A stretch of DNA of 64,000 nucleotides from the NCBI RefSeq assembly GCF_000203935.1, contig NC_008577.1, positions 1,922,001-1,986,000 on the forward strand, given 5' to 3'. The notes under the pieces are model-generated. The model made no database searches and was not told the origin of the DNA. It worked only from the letters and a program-made list of their open reading frames with translations. Numbering within the stretch: the first letter of the stretch is position 1; each line of letters starts with the position of its first letter. Both the position numbers and the translations under genes were made by a program. This DNA comes from Shewanella sp. ANA-3 (GTDB lineage Bacteria; Pseudomonadota; Gammaproteobacteria; Enterobacterales; Shewanellaceae). Below are positions 9,565-18,022 of the stretch, piece after piece.

Positions 9565-9897
9565 ATGGAAACAGTAGAGAAAATTAAACAGCAGATCGCT
9601 GAAAACCCAATCATCGTATACATGAAGGGTTCTCCTAAATTACCAAGCTGTGGTTTTTCATCTCAGGTAGCACAAATCATGATCAACTGCGGTGAGCAGT
9701 TTGCATTTGTGGATATTCTCCAGCACCCAGATATCCGTGCTGAATTACCTAAGTATGCAAACTGGCCAACTTTCCCACAATTGTGGATTGAAGGCGAGCT
9801 GATTGGTGGTTGTGATATCGTGGTTGATATGTACCAAAAAGGCGAATTACAGCCGTTAATCAAAGCGACTGCTGATAAATACAAAACCGCAGAGTAA
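9565..9897 (+). CDS. grxD: Monothiol glutaredoxin, CGFS type (Grx4)
   Basis: A 110-residue monothiol glutaredoxin, the class that binds a [2Fe-2S] cluster with glutathione and transfers or senses Fe-S clusters together with BolA-type partners. The active-site motif CGFS starts at Cys29, and the downstream WPTFPQLWI and GGCDI segments form the glutathione site. I chose the ATG at 9565 (METVEKIKQQ) because it gives the family N-terminus and has AGGA about 8 bases upstream. An in-frame ATG 24 bases earlier would add eight atypical residues. It is monocistronic with a strong terminator. Confidence 0.95.
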   Translation: METVEKIKQQIAENPIIVYMKGSPKLPSCGFSSQVAQIMINCGEQFAFVDILQHPDIRAELPKYANWPTFPQLWIEGELIGGCDIVVDMYQKGELQPLIKATADKYKTAE

Positions 9898-9924
9898 TCA
9901 CGCGCAAAAGTGATGAAAGAATAA

Positions 9925-9963
9925 TAAAAAAGCCGTTAAGTGAATAACTTAGCGGCTTTTTTG
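9925..9963 (+). terminator. grxD terminator
   Basis: A stem of about 12 bp with one G-U pair (AAGCCGTTAAGT with ACTTAGCGGCTT), a 5-nt loop and a run of T after it. It can also serve in the other direction. Confidence 0.9.
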
Positions 9964-10026
9964 TTGCCTGCTCCTAACATAAGGATTAGGCGATAAGTGA
10001 TGCTTTACTGCGCGAACTCACACTGT

Positions 10027-11265
10027 TTAGTGTGATGCAGCGTCACGCTCGTGGTGTTTGCTCGCGGGTAACAACAGATTCATGGTGATGGCCACAATAC
10101 CACAGAGGCTGATGCCCGTGAGGCTGAAGGAGCCGATGCCAAAGGCCATACCACCGATACCAAATACCAGCGTCACGCCGACAATGCTTAAGTTACGTGG
10201 CTCGGATAAATCTACATGATTGCGGATTAAGGTGTTTAAACCCACCGCGGCGATAGAACCGAATAGCAAACACATGATGCCGCCCATCACAGGGACGGGA
10301 ATGGTTTGCATCAGGGCGCCTAACTTACCCACGAAGGCCAATGTAATGGCGGTAATCGCTGTCCACGTCATGATTTTGGGGTCGAAGTTGCGGGTTAAAG
10401 TCACAGCGCCTGTCACTTCCGAATAGGTCGTGTTTGGTGGACCGCCGAAGGCTGCTGCGGCAATTGTCGCGACGCCGTCACCGGTTAAGGTGCGATGCAG
10501 GCCGGGTTTTTTCATAAAGTCTTTACCCGTGACATTAGAAATGGCAAGGATGTCACCAATATGTTCAACCGCAGGCGCAATCGCGACTGGGATCATAAAG
10601 GCGATGGCATGCCAGTTAAATTCGGGCGCGACAAATTTTGGGATAGCAATCCAGCTTGCTGCGGTAACCACCGCAAAATCCACGATACCAAAGGCAAGAC
10701 TTAGGCCATAACCCACCACAATCCCCGCCAGAATCGGCATGACTTTAAGTAAGCCCTTGGCAAAAATAGCCACAGCTATAGTGGTACAGAGTGAGGCGAG
10801 GGAAATAATCAAAGCCGTATTGGTGGGGACGAGCGTTAAACTGCCATCTCCACTTTTACCCAGCGCCATATTCACCGCCACAGGGGCTAAACCTAGACCA
10901 ATGATAATAATCACTGGGCCAACCACCACAGGCGGTAGCAGCTTATGGATAAAGTCGGTGCCGCGCACTTTAACGAGTGCCCCAAGGAGCACATAGACTA
11001 GACCCGCGGCAATGATGCCGCCCATGGTTGATGGGATCCCCCAGGTTTGTACTCCGTAGAGAATTGGAGCAATAAAAGCGAAGGAGGAGGCGAGGAAGAT
11101 AGGGACTTGGCGTTTCGTGATCAACTGAAACAGTAGAGTACCAATACCCGCAGTAAACAGGGCGACACTGGTATCAAGCCCCGTGAGTAGCGGCATTAGC
11201 ACTAGGGCGCCAAATGCAACAAACAGCATTTGCGCGCCCTGAAGCGGAATAGCGAGTCGTTTCAT
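10027..11265 (-). CDS. uraA: Uracil:proton symporter UraA
   Basis: A 412-residue NCS2 (nucleobase:cation symporter 2) permease, probably for uracil. About 14 hydrophobic segments are visible. The substrate region contains the acidic residue in APAVEHIGD and the GGPPNTTYSEVTG segment, which correspond to the two glutamates and glycine of the E. coli UraA pocket. The start MKRLAIPLQG fits UraA. In E. coli uraA follows upp and precedes hda. Here upp is absent from the neighbourhood and uraA is divergent from the DUF2066-hda pair. A xanthine permease is less likely on sequence grounds. Confidence 0.88.
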   Translation of the reverse strand: MKRLAIPLQGAQMLFVAFGALVLMPLLTGLDTSVALFTAGIGTLLFQLITKRQVPIFLASSFAFIAPILYGVQTWGIPSTMGGIIAAGLVYVLLGALVKVRGTDFIHKLLPPVVVGPVIIIIGLGLAPVAVNMALGKSGDGSLTLVPTNTALIISLASLCTTIAVAIFAKGLLKVMPILAGIVVGYGLSLAFGIVDFAVVTAASWIAIPKFVAPEFNWHAIAFMIPVAIAPAVEHIGDILAISNVTGKDFMKKPGLHRTLTGDGVATIAAAAFGGPPNTTYSEVTGAVTLTRNFDPKIMTWTAITAITLAFVGKLGALMQTIPVPVMGGIMCLLFGSIAAVGLNTLIRNHVDLSEPRNLSIVGVTLVFGIGGMAFGIGSFSLTGISLCGIVAITMNLLLPASKHHERDAASH

Positions 11266-11480
11266 TTATTATTCTCGTAAATTTAGGGTAAACCGCGAGA
11301 TGATAACAGTTTGTTGCTATATGTTCCTTATAAAATGCCCCGATTGTAGGTAAGGATCACTGTTTTATTGCTAAAGCGAGTGACAGCACTTAATCCGTGG
11401 TCGAAATCTCCCCAAGACTCGCTAAAGGCGCTAACTATGGTACAATTTGCACTATCTGACGTTACTTCAACTACTCAAAG

Positions 11481-12563
11481 ATGCTGAAATTCCTATTAAA
11501 GCCAAGCTTACTCGCGTTTTTATACTGCCTGTTTACCGTTAATAGCCTGCAAGCTGTTGAAGTGAGTAAATTAGATGAAGCCGATGTGCCCGTGGCTTCC
11601 CGCGCCGTGCCTGAGCGGAATAAAGCCCTTAAAGCCGCGCTGGAAAAAGTGATCATTAAAAATACCGGGACAGCACGTTCTTTGGATAACGGCGTTATCC
11701 AATCACAACTGGCCAATCCCGATGCACTGCTGAGCCAATATGGTTATGTGGAGCAAAATGGCCAACTGCTGTTAAAAGCCAACTTTGAGCATCGCCGCAT
11801 TATTACCCTGTTACGTCAGGCCCAATTACCCGTGTGGGGCATTCAACGTCCACTGACACTCTTTTGGGTTGCCATGCCAAGTGAAGGCGACACGATTTTA
11901 CTGAGTGATTCATCGACCTTAGCCGAGCGTCAGGCATTCAATACCTTTTCCGATGAGCGCGGCATTCCCGTCTTGCTGCCTATTCTCGACCTCGATGAGT
12001 TAATGGGCATCAATCCAAATGATGTTAAAGGCATGTTTGCCGATATCGTGGCCAGTGTCTCTGGGCGTTATCAAGCCGACTTCTTAGCTCTGGTCGCTAT
12101 TGAACCAGCTGGAAACCAAGTGCGTTATCGCTTGAATTTGTACACCAAGGCCACGATCGACTCGTTAACGCCGCCACTGTTTAGTTTTAATGGCTCGGCA
12201 GAAAATAGCGCGCAGGCGATCACCGCTATGATGGCCGCCCTCGGCGATTATTATTTCACTAAGTACGCCATTGCCGATTCCGGTGAACAGGTCGGTGCCA
12301 GTGTGACCTTCGTGAACATTGATAAAATGGCGCAGCTAGTTGAAGTGGAAAAATACTTAAAGCAACTCAGCGCTGTGAAGAATGCGACGCTGTCGCGCAT
12401 CCAAGGTAATACCGCGACGTTTTCCTTGGATTTATTTGGTTCTCAGACCGACTTTGAGCGTTTACTAAGTCTAGAGCCGCGAATTTCGGTGGTGGCGCCA
12501 GGGGAGTTTTCTGCCGGTGCCAGCCCAGCGGGTAAAACTGTCTATCAATGGCGGTTACCTTAA
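11481..12563 (+). CDS. DUF2066 domain protein, secreted or membrane-anchored
   Basis: A 360-residue protein with an N-terminal hydrophobic signal sequence (about residues 1-22, ending near LQA) and a DUF2066 body containing EVSKLDEADVPVASRAVPERN and YGYVEQNGQLLL. The function of DUF2066 is not known. It is found in many gammaproteobacteria next to hda. Export to the periplasm is inferred from the signal sequence. It lies 78 bp upstream of hda on the same strand, probably in one transcript. Confidence 0.85.
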   Translation: MLKFLLKPSLLAFLYCLFTVNSLQAVEVSKLDEADVPVASRAVPERNKALKAALEKVIIKNTGTARSLDNGVIQSQLANPDALLSQYGYVEQNGQLLLKANFEHRRIITLLRQAQLPVWGIQRPLTLFWVAMPSEGDTILLSDSSTLAERQAFNTFSDERGIPVLLPILDLDELMGINPNDVKGMFADIVASVSGRYQADFLALVAIEPAGNQVRYRLNLYTKATIDSLTPPLFSFNGSAENSAQAITAMMAALGDYYFTKYAIADSGEQVGASVTFVNIDKMAQLVEVEKYLKQLSAVKNATLSRIQGNTATFSLDLFGSQTDFERLLSLEPRISVVAPGEFSAGASPAGKTVYQWRLP

Positions 12564-12641
12564 ACTTCCCTCGTTGTGACTGGGCATGCTCTGCTCAGTC
12601 ATGTGGGGGAGTCGATAATTTATTGATATTGAGACGTACGA

Positions 12642-13352
12642 GTGCCATTAAACTCACCGCTACAACTGTCGTTACCGGTTTACTTACCGGATGATGAAAC
12701 CTTTAACAGTTATTATCCGGCAGCGGGTAATGATGAACTTATCCAAAAGCTGCGCGCCAATGCCGAAGGCCAAGGTGAAGCCGCTATTTATGTGTGGGGA
12801 CCTGTGAAATCGGGGCGGACTCACTTAATGCACGCCGCCTGTGCCCATGCCAATGAACTCGACCGCCGCAGTTTTTACCTTCCCCTTGGCATTCATGCGA
12901 GTATCTCAACCGCGCTGTTGGAGGGGCTGGAACAGCTCGATTTGATCTGCATCGACGATGTGGATGACATTGCGGGTCACCCGATTTGGGAAGAAGCCAT
13001 ATTCGATTTGTACAATCGTGTCGCCGAGAACAAGCGTTGTGCGCTGGTGGTCAGCGGCCGCTCGGCGCCCGCGGATGCTGGCTTCTTGTTACCTGACTTA
13101 GTCTCTCGGATGCAGTGGGGACTCAATTATCAGCTGCAACCTATGGCCGATGATGAAAAGTTAGCGGCACTACAACGCCGTGCGGCGATGCGCGGATTAC
13201 AGTTGCCAGAAGACGTTGGCCGTTTCTTACTTAATCGTATGGCAAGGGATCTGCGTACTTTGTTTGATGTGTTAGATAAACTGGATAAGGCATCCCTCGT
13301 ACATCAGCGCAAGCTCACGATTCCTTTTGCCAAAGAAATGCTCCACTTGTAA
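12642..13352 (+). CDS. hda: DnaA regulatory inactivator Hda
   Basis: A 236-residue AAA+ protein that binds the DNA-loaded beta clamp and stimulates ATP hydrolysis by DnaA, preventing re-initiation of replication. The N-terminus carries the clamp-binding pentapeptide QLSLP (about residues 7-11). The P-loop-like GPVKSGRTHL and Walker B LICIDDVDDI follow, with the DnaA-like domain III throughout. Translation starts at GTG (12642). No in-frame ATG is better placed, and the clamp motif requires this N-terminus. It lies directly after DUF2066 and ends with a strong terminator, beyond which an insertion sequence has entered. Confidence 0.95.
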   Translation: MPLNSPLQLSLPVYLPDDETFNSYYPAAGNDELIQKLRANAEGQGEAAIYVWGPVKSGRTHLMHAACAHANELDRRSFYLPLGIHASISTALLEGLEQLDLICIDDVDDIAGHPIWEEAIFDLYNRVAENKRCALVVSGRSAPADAGFLLPDLVSRMQWGLNYQLQPMADDEKLAALQRRAAMRGLQLPEDVGRFLLNRMARDLRTLFDVLDKLDKASLVHQRKLTIPFAKEMLHL

Positions 13353-13406
13353 TCGCATTGGCTTACTGTTAATCGAAAGCCTGTGTTAATAAACATTTAG
13401 TGTTAA

Positions 13407-13441
13407 CAAAAAGCCCGTCGTATCACGACGGGCTTTTTTAT
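13407..13441 (+). terminator. hda terminator
   Basis: A GC-rich stem (AAGCCCGTCGT with ACGACGGGCTT) followed by six T. The IS3-family element begins about 8 bp beyond it. Confidence 0.92.
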
Positions 13442-13488
13442 CTCTATTGTCCCGTCCTGAAATACGTTGACATAAAGAGGATTTCTTT

Positions 13489-13884
13489 ATGACAACATTA
13501 ATTAACTCAAGCCGTAAGCGCACACAACGAGATTACACCTTAGCCTTTAAATTAGGCGTTGTAGAGCGTGTTGAAAAAGGCGAAATGACGTACAAACAAG
13601 CCCAAACCCATTTTGGTATTCAAGGCCGTTCAACGGTTCTCGTTTGGCTTAGAAAACATGGTAGACTCGATTGGTCGAAACCTTTTCAACATCCCCTTAT
13701 GCCTAAATCAAAAGAAACCCCTGCCGAAACGATCAAGCGCCTTGAACGTGAGTTAGCAGAAGAGAAACTGCGTAACCAAATCCTCAATGGCATGGTTGAT
13801 ATCATGGACAATGAATATGGAGCTGGCCTCAGAAAAAAGTACTTATCCGGTACGTCTGGCAAGCAAAAGGCAACGGAGAAATAA
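13489..13884 (+). CDS. IS3-family transposase OrfA
   Basis: A 131-residue protein with an N-terminal helix-turn-helix (about residues 12-60, with YTLAFKLGVVERVEKGEMTY and HFGIQGRSTV) that recognises the inverted repeats, followed by a leucine-zipper-like coiled coil (about 80-110). The ribosome-binding site AGAGGA precedes the ATG. The slippery heptamer AAAAAAG at 13833-13839 lies in the zero frame as A-AAA-AAG, so part of the ribosomes should shift into orfB. Confidence 0.9.
   Translation: MTTLINSSRKRTQRDYTLAFKLGVVERVEKGEMTYKQAQTHFGIQGRSTVLVWLRKHGRLDWSKPFQHPLMPKSKETPAETIKRLERELAEEKLRNQILNGMVDIMDNEYGAGLRKKYLSGTSGKQKATEK
13833..13839 (+). promoter_or_regulatory. Programmed -1 frameshift site A-AAA-AAG
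   Basis: A canonical slippery heptamer in the correct phase relative to orfA. After a -1 slip the frame is open from GTA at 13839 through the orfB stop, giving a fused OrfAB transposase of about 409 residues. Confidence 0.85.
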
Positions 13885-13913
13885 ACCTCGCTGCCGCATG
13901 TCGTGCTGCGGGT

Positions 13914-14717
13914 ATGTCGAGGCAAGGTATTTATCAGGCAGTTGCTCGAATGGAAAGTCGTAGAGCTGAGCTATCGGTTATCAAAGACTGGGTCCAGTAC
14001 TGGCGTAAATATATGCCAAGGTTAGGGGCCCGTAAGCTCTACACGTTGATAAAATCCAAGTTGGTTGAGCACAATATTAAACTCGGGCGAGATGGGTTCT
14101 TTACCTATTTGAGAAGTGAAGGTTTACTGGTTAAACCGAAGAAAAGCTACACAAAAACCACGTTCAGCAAACACTGGATGAAGAAGCATCCTAATCTGCT
14201 GAAAGAGGAGGGACTGCACGATGCAGGGCATGTACTGGTCAGCGATATCACCTATCTTGAGTCAGACCAAGGTGTGCACTACCTGTCACTGGTCACCGAT
14301 GCCAGTTCTCGTAAAATAGTCGGTCATCACGTGAGTAAAGACATGAAAGCCGAGAGTGTGGTGAAAGCGTTAAAAATGGCCATCAAAGATAAGCGCTATA
14401 TCGGCAACGCGGTGCATCACTCAGACAGAGGCTTACAGTACTGCTCAGCCGTTTATCAGAATGCGCTTCAGGCGAGCCAAATCCAGCCGTCAATGACGGA
14501 TGGTTATGATTGCTACCAAAATGCATTAGCAGAAAGAGTAAATGGCATACTGAAGCAGGAGTTTTTACTGCACCGATGTAGGACATTTGCGGAGCTGAAG
14601 ATACTTGTTAGAGAATCGATAGCAATATACAACAATATGAGACCGCATCTGAGTTTGAATATGGACTCCCCTAATCAGGTGCACAATAGAAAAGGCCAGC
14701 TACTGGAGCTGGCCTAA
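13914..14717 (+). CDS. IS3-family transposase OrfB (DDE integrase core)
   Basis: A 267-residue retroviral-type integrase domain. The catalytic triad is visible in VSDITYL, HHSDRGLQY and the glutamate of AERVNG. Exactly 35 residues separate the second Asp and the Glu, the DD(35)E signature of IS3. An N-terminal HTH_21-like segment (YMPRLGARKLYTLI) precedes it. The frame is already open upstream from 13839, so the product is normally made as the OrfAB fusion. The ATG at 13914 could allow a separate OrfB. Confidence 0.92.
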   Translation: MSRQGIYQAVARMESRRAELSVIKDWVQYWRKYMPRLGARKLYTLIKSKLVEHNIKLGRDGFFTYLRSEGLLVKPKKSYTKTTFSKHWMKKHPNLLKEEGLHDAGHVLVSDITYLESDQGVHYLSLVTDASSRKIVGHHVSKDMKAESVVKALKMAIKDKRYIGNAVHHSDRGLQYCSAVYQNALQASQIQPSMTDGYDCYQNALAERVNGILKQEFLLHRCRTFAELKILVRESIAIYNNMRPHLSLNMDSPNQVHNRKGQLLELA

Positions 14718-14815
14718 AAACTGTCAACCTATCTTAGGACGAGACATATTAATCTTTAACTTAGGTCTGCTAACAGGCTTGAGTCTAGTGTATTTGCCCG
14801 ATTTAGCAATCCAGA

Positions 14816-16765
14816 TCACTGCTGTGGATGGCGGTGACGATCGCCACTGAAACGCAGCTCTGGCTCGGTAAGCGTTTCGCTACTTGCCGCAACTCCTTGT
14901 AGTCCTTTCACTGTGGTATTGGGTGAAATCCCCAGGGTTTGGCGCCAGCTTTGGCCTTGAGTCATAGCAATGGGCTCGGGCAGGCTCGCGAGCAGGCTGA
15001 TGCCGTCAAGCTCTGGCAGCATGCCATCGATCACTAAGGCGGCGCGGTTTGCCAGACTATCATCACCAATTCGTCCCCTTTGTCCCCAGTCAACTATCAC
15101 TGTATCTGCCGTGAGTACGGCGGGCAGGTTAGTGACGGCCACATCGCGCTGGATTTGATAGCGATAGCTCATCATGGCTTCTTCGAATAACATCGCCGCG
15201 TCTTCACGGGTACTGGAATAGTTATAAAAGTCATTGGCGATATCACCGGAGAAAAACGTACTCACATCCGAGGGTTGATAGGCTTTTTGGGTTGCAGTGG
15301 CTTTGGCGCCCAAGAAGCTCACCGCTGCAAGGCCTGTCATTTCGGTACTGGTGAGGGGATAGTTGCGACTCACTTGATCGGATATCAAACTCTTATTGGC
15401 ATTTCGGCGGCTATAGTCGTCCAACAATCTGGGGCCAGTGAGCGTGGCGTGAATGCTTCTTGGGAAGAAGTCATTGGCGTGGGCGAGCTCATGGTACAAG
15501 AGTGAGGCGAGATCGGGATTAATCTGGCTGAGCGTGCGGGTGGCGCGCGTCGTGATTGGGAATCCCTGTGAAGCATATTGGTTATTTTTAACGTAACGCC
15601 ACGGCATGAGGAAATTGAGCTCACTGCCAAAGTCGCTGCGATAATCCGGCGCCTCGTTAATGCTGTCACGCTGGGTTGGCGTGAGCCACAAATCATTCGG
15701 GTCGAGATAAATCGCCCCTGTGACGACCCAATAAAACGAGGGGCGCACATCATAGCTTATCACCACGGCGGTGACCGATTGTAGCAGGCGGGCGAAATCG
15801 CTGTTCGGGTCCATTTGACGTAAAAACGCGGCGAAATTGTCTCCCATCCAATCGTGGGACACTAATACACGATCGAGAATTGTATCGACATCGAGCGTAT
15901 TTGAGACTTGGCCAATAAGCGGCAATTGGTTGATAGTACAAGCCTCTTTTAACTGATTCGAGTACACACAGCTCGTTAAGGCACTGGCATAAGGTGAGGC
16001 GGGGTTATAAGCGTGGGTGCGAGCCACGGGTGTATCGAAGTAGGTAGAGCTTATCGTGGGCGATGCCGTAGTGAGCACATAGGCTTCGTCTGTCACGGTA
16101 TTACCGTTAATAGTGGCCGATGCCCTAAGGCGGGTTAAGGTATCTTGACCTACAATGGGCGCGGTAAACAGGGGTCTAAAGGGATCGCTGATATCGAGAC
16201 TAACACTGGGGCCCTCGGCGATACACCAATTGATGTTTGATGCACTAAGTCCCGCTTGCTGGGCGATTCGTAGACTGACATCGTTACCCTCAACGGCTTG
16301 ATGATCTTGGCGAATGTTCAGCATTGCCCCCGCGCTGCTGTCGGCATTGATCGCTATTTCGCCAGTCTCATCGATATTACTGCCGCTGATATGTAGGCTA
16401 AAACGGTAGCTACCTGCAGTGGGAATATCGAAGGCTAATACTGGACTATTTTGACTCACGAGTTCAATGCTGGGTCCTTCTAACTGTTGCCAGCGGAAAG
16501 TAAGATCCTGTGAATCGCGATTCCCTAGGCTGGCAATAATGGCGCTGGATTGTCCCACCACATATTGGGGCTCAGTTTTAAAGCGGATGGCGCCTGAGTC
16601 TGTGGTGATGAGCGCAGCCACTGTGGTGCAGCGTGGCACGTTAGTGGTTGGTGGGGTGACTGTACCACCATCATTATTCTCCCCACCACCGCCACCACAG
16701 GCGCTGAGTGCGACGGCAGCCGCGATAATACTTAATCGACGCATTGGAACCCATATTTCCATCAT
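14816..16765 (-). CDS. Large lipoprotein with HExxH zinc-protease motif
   Basis: A 649-residue predicted lipoprotein. The signal peptide ends in a lipobox (ALSAC) followed by a Gly-rich linker. Residues of about 60-250 look like tandem Ig/PKD-like beta domains. The second half contains LYHELAHANDF with His425 and His429, the HExxH signature of zinc metallopeptidases, plus later acidic candidates for a third ligand (EEAMMSYRYQ). I do not recognise the family. A surface or periplasmic metallopeptidase is inference. The ATG at 16765 has GGAG about 6 bases upstream. It is monocistronic and convergent with hda, with the IS between them. Confidence 0.8.
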   Translation of the reverse strand: MMEIWVPMRRLSIIAAAVALSACGGGGGENNDGGTVTPPTTNVPRCTTVAALITTDSGAIRFKTEPQYVVGQSSAIIASLGNRDSQDLTFRWQQLEGPSIELVSQNSPVLAFDIPTAGSYRFSLHISGSNIDETGEIAINADSSAGAMLNIRQDHQAVEGNDVSLRIAQQAGLSASNINWCIAEGPSVSLDISDPFRPLFTAPIVGQDTLTRLRASATINGNTVTDEAYVLTTASPTISSTYFDTPVARTHAYNPASPYASALTSCVYSNQLKEACTINQLPLIGQVSNTLDVDTILDRVLVSHDWMGDNFAAFLRQMDPNSDFARLLQSVTAVVISYDVRPSFYWVVTGAIYLDPNDLWLTPTQRDSINEAPDYRSDFGSELNFLMPWRYVKNNQYASQGFPITTRATRTLSQINPDLASLLYHELAHANDFFPRSIHATLTGPRLLDDYSRRNANKSLISDQVSRNYPLTSTEMTGLAAVSFLGAKATATQKAYQPSDVSTFFSGDIANDFYNYSSTREDAAMLFEEAMMSYRYQIQRDVAVTNLPAVLTADTVIVDWGQRGRIGDDSLANRAALVIDGMLPELDGISLLASLPEPIAMTQGQSWRQTLGISPNTTVKGLQGVAASSETLTEPELRFSGDRHRHPQQ

Positions 16766-17132
16766 GACTCACTCCAATTAACGCTATGTTATTGTTTTTG
16801 TAGTATGACTGGCTTGATTAGCCGTCATTCCTTGGCATATCGACCGACTATAGCACGCTCTTTTGGTTACAAAAAGTGATGAAAGGTAGGTTAAATGTTG
16901 TCAACTTGCGGAGTTGGAGTCGTACCGAAAAGGGATTAATACAGCAGCGTATTTGACTGTCAGTGAAGATTATAAAAGTGGGAGGATTTATCGAATCATG
17001 ATGTTTTGAATCACAACTTCTCAAAACAAAGAGCGCGGATCGGTATTAAAACCGAACCGCGCTTGCTCATCGGCACTGGCTAATCGTGACTTGCTATTCA
17101 CCGCCAGCGATGAGATTGATTGGATCTCACAA
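16766..17132. other. Intergenic region 16766-17132
   Basis: These 367 bases separate the lipoprotein promoter from the 3' end of the DUF2069 gene. The only clear structure is the hairpin at 17033-17062. I see no open frame worth annotating. Confidence 0.5.
17025..17062 (-). terminator. Terminator of the arsC-DUF2069 unit
   Basis: An 11-bp stem with one A-A mismatch (GCGCGG-A-TCGGT with ACCGA-A-CCGCGC) and a 6-nt loop. On the minus strand it is followed by the T-rich TCTTTGTTTTG. It lies about 70 bp beyond the DUF2069 stop. Confidence 0.6.
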
Positions 17133-17513
17133 TCAGTCTTGCTTGTCGGACTTTTTCTTAAGGCCCAGACCGAGCTCACGTCCACGGATACGAGCATAAA
17201 ACGGGAACGCGACTAACAGCGCGCCAATCAGCAGGACTTCAATAATGGCAAAGGCCAATGCATCGGTCGTGACGTACAACAAGGTGAGGGCGTGCAGCAT
17301 ATATAAGCATAAAATAAAGCTGGCCCAGGCGTAGGTGTACGGGTTGCCCTTTAAAATGCCTCGTACAGGCAATAATAAAGGCACTAGCCAGAGTAGGCTG
17401 AATAATAAGGTGTATTCCCCATTGATGCCCTGACCAATAAACCACCCACCCAGCAGGAGTACGAGGGCAAGGTAGCCTAAACGGCTCAGTGTCAGCAGAG
17501 TGCTTGAGGTCAT
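17133..17513 (-). CDS. DUF2069 inner-membrane protein
   Basis: A 126-residue protein with four hydrophobic segments and a lysine-rich C-terminus (LKKKSDKQD), which suggests a cytoplasmic tail. It matches the small DUF2069 membrane family of gammaproteobacteria, whose function is unknown. It follows the arsC-like gene by 47 bp on the same strand and probably shares its transcript. Confidence 0.8.
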   Translation of the reverse strand: MTSSTLLTLSRLGYLALVLLLGGWFIGQGINGEYTLLFSLLWLVPLLLPVRGILKGNPYTYAWASFILCLYMLHALTLLYVTTDALAFAIIEVLLIGALLVAFPFYARIRGRELGLGLKKKSDKQD

Positions 17514-17560
17514 GATGTTCCTATTTTTTTCGCATCGAATGATGGTGAAATGGCCGAAGA

Positions 17561-17911
17561 TTAGAGAATGTTCAGTACATTTTCCGGTGGACGACCAATG
17601 GCTGCCTGTTGATTGGCTAGTACGATTGGGCGTTCAATCAATTTTGGCGTTTTGACCATGGCGTCGATAAGTTGCTCTTCGGTTAATGCCGGATTGGCGA
17701 GTCCCAGTGCTTGATACTCGTCTTCCTTAGTGCGCATTAACTCACGGGCGCTGAGTTTGATAGTGGCTAAAATCCCACGGATGTCAGCGGCGCTTGGTGG
17801 ATTCTTAAGGTATTCAACGACTGTGATATCGCAGCCTTGTTGCTCGAGTAGGGCTAAGGTTTCGCGGCTCTTTGAACAACGTGGGTTATGGTAAATCGTT
17901 GCTTGGGTCAT
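17561..17911 (-). CDS. yfgD: ArsC-family (YfgD-like) thiol reductase
   Basis: A 116-residue thioredoxin-fold protein of the ArsC/YfgD family. The active-site cysteine is in YHNPRCSKSRET near the N-terminus, and the C-terminal part contains LIERPIVL, matching the arginine-containing region of glutaredoxin-dependent arsenate reductases. No arsenite pump or ArsR is nearby. The neighbourhood is that of E. coli yfgD (hda, bepA, perM), so a role in arsenate resistance is not assured. I chose the ATG at 17911 (MTQATIYHNP). A TTG five codons earlier is possible. Confidence 0.88.
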   Translation of the reverse strand: MTQATIYHNPRCSKSRETLALLEQQGCDITVVEYLKNPPSAADIRGILATIKLSARELMRTKEDEYQALGLANPALTEEQLIDAMVKTPKLIERPIVLANQQAAIGRPPENVLNIL

Positions 17912-17957
17912 AGTACTTATGCTCAATCGGCTAAAACAATGGCGCGGATGATAGCAG

Positions 17958-17991
17958 AAAAAACAGCGCCCCGTCAGGGTGTTCGGGGCGC
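17958..17991 (-). terminator. bepA terminator
   Basis: An 8-bp GC stem (GCGCCCCG with CGGGGCGC) has a 10-nt loop. On the minus strand it is followed by TGTTTTTTC. It lies 30 bp past the bepA stop and before the arsC-like gene. Confidence 0.8.
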
Positions 17992-18022
17992 GATTATAAG
18001 GGATAGAGATAAAATGGCTATT

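Larger units (their letters stand above)
13448..14746 (+). mobile_element. IS3-family insertion sequence, intact
   Basis: A 1299-bp element with imperfect terminal inverted repeats of about 25 bp. The left end starts TGTCCCGTCCTGAAATACG and the right end reads TGTCTCGTCCTAAGATAGG on the complement, with TGTC...GTTGACA shared. It carries orfA (helix-turn-helix) and orfB (integrase core) joined by a -1 frameshift site, both open, so it is probably active. The large size and the orfA/orfB type suggest the IS150 subgroup, but I cannot assign a named element. It sits between the convergent genes hda and the 14816-16765 lipoprotein and disrupts neither. Confidence 0.92.
13445..14749. repeat. 3-bp target-site duplication TAT flanking the IS
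   Basis: TAT occurs immediately left of the left inverted repeat (13445-13447) and immediately right of the right one (14747-14749). A 3-bp duplication is within the IS3-family range. Confidence 0.6.

Noticed and set aside
10220..10996. Several plus-strand frames opposite uraA
   Set aside because: They are antisense shadows of a strongly supported membrane-protein gene, with no start signals or domains.
13448..14746. Transposase as a broken pseudogene
   Set aside because: The two frames are linked by a canonical -1 slippery site in phase, so the split is programmed, not damage.
17561..17911. Arsenic resistance operon
   Set aside because: Only an ArsC/YfgD-like gene is present, without arsR or an arsenite pump. 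The context is that of yfgD.
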